Assembly: GCA_003520205.1 (NCBI GenBank) | Contig: DOVG01000051.1 | Coordinates: 1 to 7,068 of the forward strand | Length of the DNA stretch: 7,068 nucleotides | Reading direction: 5' to 3' | DNA from: Lachnospiraceae bacterium | Lineage (GTDB): Bacteria > Bacillota > Clostridia > Lachnospirales > Lachnospiraceae | Part shown: piece after piece, positions 1 to 4,934 of the stretch | Layout: each line of letters opens with the position of its first letter | Numbering within the stretch: position 1 is the first letter of the stretch | Notes under the pieces: generated by a model | What the model saw: only the letters and a program-made list of their open reading frames with translations | Told to the model about the DNA's origin: nothing | The model's database searches: none | Program-made: the position numbers and the translations under genes

Positions 1-122
1 TTTTTAGTGCCTGAAACAAAATACATATTACTGCTGAATCTGCTTGCAGTCTGAACTATTTCAGCAACTGGACGAGCTTCATCAAACTTAGGAATACTAA
101 CAGTGATTTTCTTCTGTACCAT
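1..122 (-). CDS. crh: HPr-like / Crh-type regulator, partial (3' end beyond the window)
   Basis: Forty codons are visible, from an ATG at 122 running off the left edge, beginning MVQKKITVSIPKFDEARP. The start is supported by AGGAG at 134-130, 7 nt upstream. The beginning MVQKK, the ARP-x-A motif at residues 16-20 and the following helix VQTASRF match the HPr/Crh family. HPr carries its EI-phosphorylated histidine at residue 15 in GLHARP. Here the aligned segment reads FDEARP, so residue 15 is Glu and residues 13-14 are Phe-Asp. Arg17 is kept. B. subtilis Crh has Gln15, and crh follows whiA there too, so both position and sequence point to a Crh-type protein. I infer that it cannot carry phosphate from PEP to sugars but may bind partners, possibly after HprK acts on a serine near residue 46. 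That serine is outside the window. It lies 36 nt after whiA and is probably the next gene of that operon. A divergent or decayed HPr is the alternative. Confidence 0.82.
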   Translation of the reverse strand, partial: MVQKKITVSIPKFDEARPVAEIVQTASRFSSNMYFVSGTK

Positions 123-158
123 ATCATTTCTCCTCATATGTAAAATATTATAAAACTA

Positions 159-1079
159 TCATTCTTTCCTGAGAGCATCAGCTATAGCACTGATTTTTCT
201 CATCCTGTGATTTATACAGGATTTGGATAGCTGGGGTGATAGTTCTTCACCTAGCTCTTTGATAGAAAGCAAAGGAAATTCCAATCTAGCAAGAGCAACA
301 GTTTTTAAGTTATCCGGAAGTTCATCAAAACTCCCCTGTTTAATAATAAAACGTATATCATCAAGCTGTTTTGCTGCAGCATCAGCTGTCTTAGCCATAT
401 TAGCCGTATCACAGTTCACTTCTCTGTTTACATTATTTCGAATGTCCTTTAATATACGAACATTTTCAAATTCCATAACACAGTTAGCTGCTCCAACAGC
501 TGCAAGAAAACCGGATATAGTATCTCCGTCTTTAATATAAACGGCGTATCCATTATTTCTTTTTTGAAGCTTAAATGCCAAATGAAGTGAGTCCGCTAAT
601 CTTAACAATTTCTCTGTTTCAGTTTTATCCCGGCAGATAATACTGAGCTGATAATTCTTATCAGGGCTTCCTACAGAACCACCAGCAAGAAAAGCACCTC
701 TTAAATAAGACTGTTTACAACAGCTTCTCTCAGTGAGCAAATCATTTACAAGTATATGATTTATATTCTGAGTCAGTTTAAGTTTAGTAAAATACTTATC
801 CTTAATATCTGAATTCTTTATAATTAGTTTTCTGTGATGAAGTTTTTCGTTTAATAATTCAAGATAATCAGAACCTTCAGATATAACAAAGGAAGAAAGC
901 TTACGGATTTTATTTTCAAGAGCATCGTTTTCGGCTCTTATAATAAATCTTTCCCCTTCCTCTGTTTCTTCAATTCGACCATTAACTGCAATTATACCAG
1001 CAAGTTCAGCATATTTACAATGCATACTTCGAGGAATCACACTTATAAGTTCTGATTTCACTTCTGATGAAAATGACAT
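159..1079 (-). CDS. whiA: WhiA, sporulation/cell-division regulator family DNA-binding protein
   Basis: The 306-residue product has the usual WhiA length and two-part build. The N-terminal half is a degenerate LAGLIDADG homing-endonuclease fold with the family phrase YLRGAFLAGGSV at 125-136. It is followed by the conserved stretch NREVNCDTANMAKT at 218-231. The C-terminus (about 255-305) is a helix-turn-helix domain with SIKELGEEL at 272-280 and SKSCINHRMRKI at 285-296. WhiA controls sporulation septation in Streptomyces, and in Bacillus it affects division and chromosome segregation. It is not known to cut DNA. The ATG overlaps the rapZ stop by one base, and AAGGTG inside the end of rapZ serves as its ribosome binding site, so translational coupling is likely. 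Upstream rapZ and downstream crh-like are its standard neighbours. The assignment is firm, but its targets cannot be read from this window. Confidence 0.96.
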   Translation of the reverse strand: MSFSSEVKSELISVIPRSMHCKYAELAGIIAVNGRIEETEEGERFIIRAENDALENKIRKLSSFVISEGSDYLELLNEKLHHRKLIIKNSDIKDKYFTKLKLTQNINHILVNDLLTERSCCKQSYLRGAFLAGGSVGSPDKNYQLSIICRDKTETEKLLRLADSLHLAFKLQKRNNGYAVYIKDGDTISGFLAAVGAANCVMEFENVRILKDIRNNVNREVNCDTANMAKTADAAAKQLDDIRFIIKQGSFDELPDNLKTVALARLEFPLLSIKELGEELSPQLSKSCINHRMRKISAIADALRKE

Positions 1080-1960
1080 TAAGCTTCACCTTTTACATAA
1101 GTATCATTTGCTATATCTCTGTGAAATACCCTTACGGAATAAGGCAGATCTGACATTTCCTGATATAACTCATTAGCTATTGTAACTGATCTATGTCTTC
1201 CGCCGGTACAGCCAATAGCAATAACCAGCTGATGTCTGTCTTCATTTTCAATAAACTGCTTTGTCGTGAATTTTATAAGATCACTCAGTTTATCCATAAA
1301 CTGTCTGCTGCCTTCAGAATTCATCACATATGCTCTGACATCAGCGTCATTTCCGGTCTTCCTGCGAAGACTCTCTTCATAATAAGGATTAGGCATGAAC
1401 CTGACATCAAATACAAAATCAGCATCCTGCGGAATACCAAACTTAAAACCAAACGACATAATAGTAACTATCATGTTAGAATAATCTTTATCTGTCGAGA
1501 ATATCTTAACAGTTTCAGCTTTAAGCTCCCTCGAAAGCAGTACTGAAGTATCTATAGTATAATCAGCAAGCTTCTTCAAAAAATCAATCTTGCTTCTTTC
1601 CTCGTTAATTCCATCCTCAAGAGTTCTGCCCCTCTGAAGCGGATGTTCTCTTCTCGTTTCTTTATATCTTTTAAGAAGAGCCTTGTTAGAAGCATCAAGA
1701 TAAAGTATCTCAAATGTAAATTTATTTTCACGTAAACGATTCAGATAAATACTAAGTTCGCCAAGTGCTTCACCACTTCGAATATCTATTCCAATAGCTA
1801 TTTTGTCATTCTCAAAATTATTATCTATGGAAAGAGCAACAAACTTTTCAATTAAAGCAACCGGAAGATTATCAACACAAAAATACCCCATATCTTCCAG
1901 CGATTTTAAAGCAGTCGACTTACCGGCACCACTCATACCGGTTACAATTACAAAACGCAC
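1079..1960 (-). CDS. rapZ: RapZ/YvcJ family nucleotide-binding regulator
   Basis: The 293-residue product starts almost at once with a Walker A P-loop, GMSGAGKST (8-16), and then MGYFCVDNLP (24-33). Further family signatures are GFKFGIPQDADFVFDVRFMPNP (171-192, key residues G171, D182, D185, N191) and GCTGGRHRSV (250-259). In E. coli RapZ is an RNA-binding adaptor that steers the small RNA GlmZ and so sets GlmS and amino-sugar synthesis. In Bacillus the homologue YvcJ binds and hydrolyses nucleotides and affects competence, and no GlmZ-type RNA is known in Firmicutes, so its exact job here is open. The start codon is GTG. It is preceded by GGGAG at 1973-1969, 8 nt away, and an in-frame TAA 15 nt upstream rules out a longer form. 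It lies 19 nt after murB and overlaps whiA by one base. The yvcK gene that separates rapZ and whiA in Bacillus is absent. Confidence 0.95.
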   Translation of the reverse strand: MRFVIVTGMSGAGKSTALKSLEDMGYFCVDNLPVALIEKFVALSIDNNFENDKIAIGIDIRSGEALGELSIYLNRLRENKFTFEILYLDASNKALLKRYKETRREHPLQRGRTLEDGINEERSKIDFLKKLADYTIDTSVLLSRELKAETVKIFSTDKDYSNMIVTIMSFGFKFGIPQDADFVFDVRFMPNPYYEESLRRKTGNDADVRAYVMNSEGSRQFMDKLSDLIKFTTKQFIENEDRHQLVIAIGCTGGRHRSVTIANELYQEMSDLPYSVRVFHRDIANDTYVKGEA

Positions 1961-1979
1961 CCCACAAACTCCCTTTTAT

Positions 1980-2849
1980 CTAAAACTCACCTATAAGCTT
2001 TACTTCTGTTTCAAGCCTTACTTCAAATTTATCAAAGACTTCATCCTGAACATATCTGATAAGATCATATATATCCCGGGAAGTAGCATTTTCATAATTA
2101 ATTATGAAACCGCAATGTTTAGGACTTACCATGGCACCGCCTATTCTCTTGCCAGATAAACCGCTATCCATTATAAGCTTTCCTGCAAAAAAGCCCTGCG
2201 GTCTTTTAAATGTAGATCCGGCGCTTGGATATTCAAGCGGTTGTTTACTCTTACGTCTCTCAGTAAAATCATCCATCATATTTTTGATGTCGACCTTGTC
2301 CTTAGAGTTAAGCTCAAATGTAACACCTAATATAATGGAATCATCCTCCATAGCCTTGCTATGACGATAAGAAAATTCCATTTCATCAGCTGAAACAGTT
2401 ATAAACTCGCCATTCTTAAATATATCTACAGTTACAGCAACATCTTTTATCTCGCCATTATAGGCTCCGGCATTCATGTAAACAGCACCACCTACAGTAC
2501 CAGGAATACCAAAAGCAAATTCAAGACCTGAAAGCGAATTATCATATGCCGTCATAGACACCTTTGAAAGAACAGCTCCAGCTCCGGCATAAAGACGATT
2601 ACCGTCTACCCTGATTTCATCAAATGCATTCTTAAGATCTATAACAGGAACATCTATACCCGCATCAGATATAAGAAGATTGCTTCCATTTCCTATAACC
2701 AGAGGCTTCTCACCTGACTGATTACAGATGTTCATAACCTCTAATAATCCATCACGATTATATATTTTATAATACCTGTTGCAATTACCACCCGTTCTAA
2801 ATGTGGTATGCTTACTCATTGGTTCTTTTTCAATAAGTTCATAATTCAT
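1980..2849 (-). CDS. murB: UDP-N-acetylenolpyruvoylglucosamine reductase (UDP-MurNAc dehydrogenase)
   Basis: This cytoplasmic FAD enzyme reduces UDP-GlcNAc-enolpyruvate with NADPH to UDP-MurNAc, the second committed step of peptidoglycan precursor synthesis. The 289 residues fit the short Gram-positive form. FAD-binding phrases are FRTGG (17-21), VIGNGSNLLISDAG (51-64) and FGIPGTVGGAVYMNAGAY (113-130). The likely catalytic set is Arg162 in YRHS, Ser212 in SAGSTFKRP (proton donor) and Glu282 in the terminal TEVKLIGE. The C-terminal substrate-binding domain includes AGKLIMDSGLSGKRIGGA (222-239). The ATG has a moderate site, AAGGA, about 9 nt upstream. It is probably the first gene of the unit murB-rapZ-whiA-crh, because a strong hairpin separates it from glk. 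The function call is secure. Confidence 0.97.
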   Translation of the reverse strand: MNYELIEKEPMSKHTTFRTGGNCNRYYKIYNRDGLLEVMNICNQSGEKPLVIGNGSNLLISDAGIDVPVIDLKNAFDEIRVDGNRLYAGAGAVLSKVSMTAYDNSLSGLEFAFGIPGTVGGAVYMNAGAYNGEIKDVAVTVDIFKNGEFITVSADEMEFSYRHSKAMEDDSIILGVTFELNSKDKVDIKNMMDDFTERRKSKQPLEYPSAGSTFKRPQGFFAGKLIMDSGLSGKRIGGAMVSPKHCGFIINYENATSRDIYDLIRYVQDEVFDKFEVRLETEVKLIGEF

Positions 2850-2868
2850 AAGTATAATCCTTAAACAT

Positions 2869-2908
2869 TAAAACTCTACAATGTACTATACTACATTGTA
2901 GAGTTTTA
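2869..2908. terminator. 17-bp perfect hairpin between glk and murB, probable (bidirectional) terminator
   Basis: Arms at 2869-2885 and 2892-2908 (TAAAACTCTACAATGTA and its exact complement) flank a 6-nt loop. Read leftward it ends in TTTTAATGTTT, and read rightward in TTTTATTTTT. It begins 74 nt beyond the glk stop. The A-tract/T-tract flanks favour an intrinsic terminator for hprK-glk. The stem has only four G-C pairs, and each arm contains a TACA-N-TGTA unit, so an operator is the alternative. It ends just 19 nt before murB. Confidence 0.6.
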
Positions 2909-2916
2909 TTTTTCAA
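2888..2916 (-). promoter_or_regulatory. Candidate promoter for murB-rapZ-whiA-crh
   Basis: On the leftward strand there is a -35 TTGAAA (2916-2911), a 17-nt spacer and a -10 TAGTAT (2893-2888, four of six consensus bases). TATAGT at 2890-2885 is an alternative -10 with a long spacer. An A/T-only stretch at 2938-2921 just upstream resembles an UP element. Transcription would begin near 2882, leaving a leader of about 32 nt before murB. The spacer and -10 sit inside the palindrome. The call rests on motif match only. Confidence 0.4.
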
Positions 2917-2981
2917 TATGTATTTTTATTAAAAAAATGCGATATTTAGTGCTTTTACTGTAAATAATCACTATCCATCAT

Positions 2982-3917
2982 CTACAGAATAGAAGCTGCT
3001 CCTCCATACATTCCCGCATCATTCCCAAGAGTTGCAAGCTCAAATTTTGTATTTCTGCATGCATGGAAAGAATATTCCTGGAAATATTTTGCAGTTGTGT
3101 TAATCAGAATATCACCTGCTTTGGATACTCCGCCACCTATAACAAATACTTCAGGATCAACTACACAGGCAACATTTGCAAGGGCAAGTCCAAGTCTTCT
3201 TCCATGCTCTTCAACAAGTTCAGAAGCAAGATTATCTCCACCTTTTGCAGCGTCAAATATCTCTTTTGCTGATATATACTTTAATTCTCTAAGCTTTGAA
3301 GACTTTGTGGAAGTCTGAAGAGCTCTGTTAGCAAGTCGCACAATTCCAGTTGCTGAAGCATACTGTTCAAGGCATCCTTTCTTACCACAATTACATACAT
3401 CCTGCTCATCAAGATCAATAGTCATATGGCCTATTTCTCCACCGGCACCATTTACACCAGCAAGCATCTTACCATTTATTATGATACCACCGCCTACGCC
3501 TGTACCAAGAGTAACCATTATAACATTCTTATATCCTTTTCCACCACCTTGCCAATATTCACCAAGAGCAGCCATATTTGCATCATTTCCAGCCTTTACA
3601 GGAAGTCCTAGCAGGGAAGCAAGCTCTTCAGCCGCATTGAAAACACCCCAGCCAAGATTGACACATTTGATAACTGTACCATCATCCTTAACAGGGCCAG
3701 GAACTCCCATTCCCACTCCCTTTACATCTGCCTTATCTATTCCATCTTTAGAAAGCTTTGATTCAATTGAAGCAGCTATATCAGAAAGAATATATGCTCC
3801 TCCCTCATCCTTTCTGGTAGTTATCTCCCACTTATCAAGGAGCTCACCTTCAGTAGAAAAAAATCCTATCTTTACTGTTGTTCCACCGATATCTACACCG
3901 AATACATATTTAGCCAC
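2982..3917 (-). CDS. glk: ROK-family glucokinase
   Basis: The 311-residue product is a ROK sugar kinase, expected to phosphorylate glucose to glucose-6-phosphate with ATP in the cytoplasm. The phosphate-binding motif DIGGTT is at 9-14, and the catalytic Asp is D112 in GNDANMAALGE. A second nucleotide-binding loop, TLGTGVGGG, is at 136-144. The ROK signature runs from GAGGEIGHM (157-165), with sugar-contacting E161 and H164, to the zinc motif CNCGKKGCLE (175-184, C175, C177, C182). The C-terminal LGNDAGMYGGA resembles GlkA-type glucokinases. The start is GTG with GGAGG 7 nt upstream (3929-3925), in the 15-nt gap after hprK, so the two are surely cotranscribed. A kinase for a different hexose or for an amino sugar cannot be excluded by sequence alone. 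Placing it beside hprK suggests that glucose entry and glycolytic signalling are linked. Confidence 0.92.
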   Translation of the reverse strand: MAKYVFGVDIGGTTVKIGFFSTEGELLDKWEITTRKDEGGAYILSDIAASIESKLSKDGIDKADVKGVGMGVPGPVKDDGTVIKCVNLGWGVFNAAEELASLLGLPVKAGNDANMAALGEYWQGGGKGYKNVIMVTLGTGVGGGIIINGKMLAGVNGAGGEIGHMTIDLDEQDVCNCGKKGCLEQYASATGIVRLANRALQTSTKSSKLRELKYISAKEIFDAAKGGDNLASELVEEHGRRLGLALANVACVVDPEVFVIGGGVSKAGDILINTTAKYFQEYSFHACRNTKFELATLGNDAGMYGGAASIL

Positions 3918-3932
3918 GTTTCTACCTCCGCA

Positions 3933-4871
3933 TTAATCTTTATTTTGTAAACCTCTGGTCACTCTGTTATACATTTCCTGAGCCGCATTATATCCCATCT
4001 TCTTCTGTCTGTGGTTTACCGCAGCTGATTCAACTATAATCGCAAGATTACGACCCGGTCGAATCGGAATAGAATGAGAAACAACTTTGTTACCCAGTAT
4101 TTCTACGTAATTATCAGAAAGACCTAGACGGTCATAATTAGCATCTTTATCCCACTCTTCAAGCTTAATAACAAGATCTACCTGCTGAGATATCTTAACA
4201 CACTCGACACCGAACATGGTTTTAACATCTATGATACCAATACCTCTAAGCTCAATAAAATGTCTTGTTATCTCAGGTGATTCTCCGATTAACTGTTCAT
4301 CACTTATCTTCTTTATCTCTACTACATCATCAGCAACCAGTCTGTGTCCTCTCTTAATAAGTTCGAGAGCTGCTTCAGACTTACCTATACCGCTGTCGCC
4401 CATAATCAGAACACCTTCACCAAAAACATCAACAAGAACAGCATGTATAGATATTCTTGGCGCTAATTCTTCATGAAGATATCTAACAGTTTCATGAACG
4501 AATGATGAAGTAGTTGCACTACTTGTCAGAACAGGAATATTATGTCTGTTACCTGATTCGATAATAAAATCATAAGGCTCTATGTCTCTGCAAAAAACAA
4601 GACATGGAATAGGAAAACTGAAAAGCTTATCAAATATCTCTACATTTTCTTCCCTTGTATGCATGTCTGCTATATAGGCATGTTCAACATTTCCGCATAT
4701 CTGAACTCTTGTAGTATCAAAATGCTCAAAGAAACCAGCAAGCTGAAGTGCTGGTCTGTTAATGTCCGGATCACTTATCTTGATTTTATCTGTATCTATA
4801 TCCGGAGTATGATTTATAAGATTCATCTTATTGATAAACTCTGTAAGAGTTATACTGTATTCTTCTTTCAT
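3933..4871 (-). CDS. hprK: HPr kinase/phosphorylase
   Basis: HprK phosphorylates HPr (and Crh) on Ser46 when glycolytic intermediates and ATP are high, and removes the phosphate when inorganic phosphate rises. It is the sensor for CcpA-mediated carbon catabolite repression. From the ATG at 4871 the protein has 312 residues, the usual length. The C-terminal kinase domain has a conserved His143, the P-loop GDSGIGKSE (158-166), acidic D181-D182 in VADDVVEI, the family signature IELRGIGIIDVKTMFG (206-221) and PIRPGRNLAIIVE (269-281). The N-terminal domain (1-130) carries RPALQLAGFF (39-48). I chose this start because AGGAGG stands just upstream and the product then begins MKEEYSITLTEF like relatives. 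It leads the unit hprK-glk, and a possible target protein is encoded at the far end of the same block. Confidence 0.96.
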   Translation of the reverse strand: MKEEYSITLTEFINKMNLINHTPDIDTDKIKISDPDINRPALQLAGFFEHFDTTRVQICGNVEHAYIADMHTREENVEIFDKLFSFPIPCLVFCRDIEPYDFIIESGNRHNIPVLTSSATTSSFVHETVRYLHEELAPRISIHAVLVDVFGEGVLIMGDSGIGKSEAALELIKRGHRLVADDVVEIKKISDEQLIGESPEITRHFIELRGIGIIDVKTMFGVECVKISQQVDLVIKLEEWDKDANYDRLGLSDNYVEILGNKVVSHSIPIRPGRNLAIIVESAAVNHRQKKMGYNAAQEMYNRVTRGLQNKD

Positions 4872-4875
4872 GTAA

Positions 4876-4881
4876 CCTCCT
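4876..4881 (-). promoter_or_regulatory. hprK ribosome binding site that fixes the start
   Basis: A full AGGAGG lies 4 nt before the ATG at 4871. The spacing is a little short but the match is perfect. The next in-frame ATG upstream (4913) has no such site and would fall upstream of the predicted transcription start. Confidence 0.85.
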
Positions 4882-4898
4882 GATAAGCAAGCTTTGTG

Positions 4899-4927
4899 TA
4901 GATATTCTAACATAAATATGTTATATT
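4899..4927 (+). promoter_or_regulatory. Candidate uvrC promoter (extended -10)
   Basis: There is a -35 TAGATA (4899-4904, four of six), a 17-nt spacer and a -10 TATATT (4922-4927, five of six). TG stands one base before the -10 (4919-4920), giving an extended -10. The expected start is 4934-4935, where 4935 is the A of the uvrC ATG. This predicts a leaderless transcript. Confidence 0.5.
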
Positions 4928-4932
4928 TTCTA
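4904..4932 (-). promoter_or_regulatory. Candidate hprK-glk promoter (extended -10)
   Basis: Read leftward there is a -35 TAGAAA (4932-4927, four of six), a 17-nt spacer and a -10 TAGAAT (4909-4904, five of six). TG lies one base upstream of the -10 (4912-4911). The predicted start is an A at 4897, giving a 26-nt leader that holds AGGAGG. It overlaps almost completely with the rightward uvrC promoter. Confidence 0.5.
4908..4923. repeat. 16-bp dyad between hprK and uvrC promoters
   Basis: TAACATA and TATGTTA are exact complements separated by AA. The dyad covers the TG parts of both extended -10 elements and the first bases of each -10 hexamer. It may be a shared operator, or simply the by-product of two TGTTA promoter motifs facing each other. 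It is not followed by a T-run, so a terminator is unlikely. Confidence 0.45.
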
Positions 4933-4934
4933 CT

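Noticed and set aside
204..220. CCTGT/ACAGG inverted repeat
   Set aside because: A 5-bp stem inside the whiA helix-turn-helix codons with no T-run; expected by chance in coding sequence.
159..1079. LAGLIDADG-type fold suggesting a homing endonuclease or mobile intron
   Set aside because: The whole protein with its C-terminal helix-turn-helix is WhiA in its standard rapZ-whiA-crh setting. WhiA proteins are not known as nucleases, and no intron or intein boundary is visible.
3481..3936. 151-codon open frame on the + strand
   Set aside because: It lies wholly antisense to the well-supported glucokinase gene, is Pro/Ser-rich as expected from reading its opposite strand, and shows no family resemblance. 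It is a shadow. The other shorter opposite-strand frames in murB, rapZ, whiA, hprK and uvrC are treated the same way.
4882..4900. CcpA catabolite-response (cre) site upstream of hprK
   Set aside because: The AAGCAAGCTTTG stretch is partly palindromic but lacks the TG-N-AA-N-CG core arrangement of cre sites.
4872..4913. 14-residue N-terminal extension of HprK from the ATG at 4913
   Set aside because: No ribosome binding site precedes it, it would begin upstream of the predicted transcription start at 4897, and relatives begin at the equivalent of MKEEYSI, which has AGGAGG upstream.
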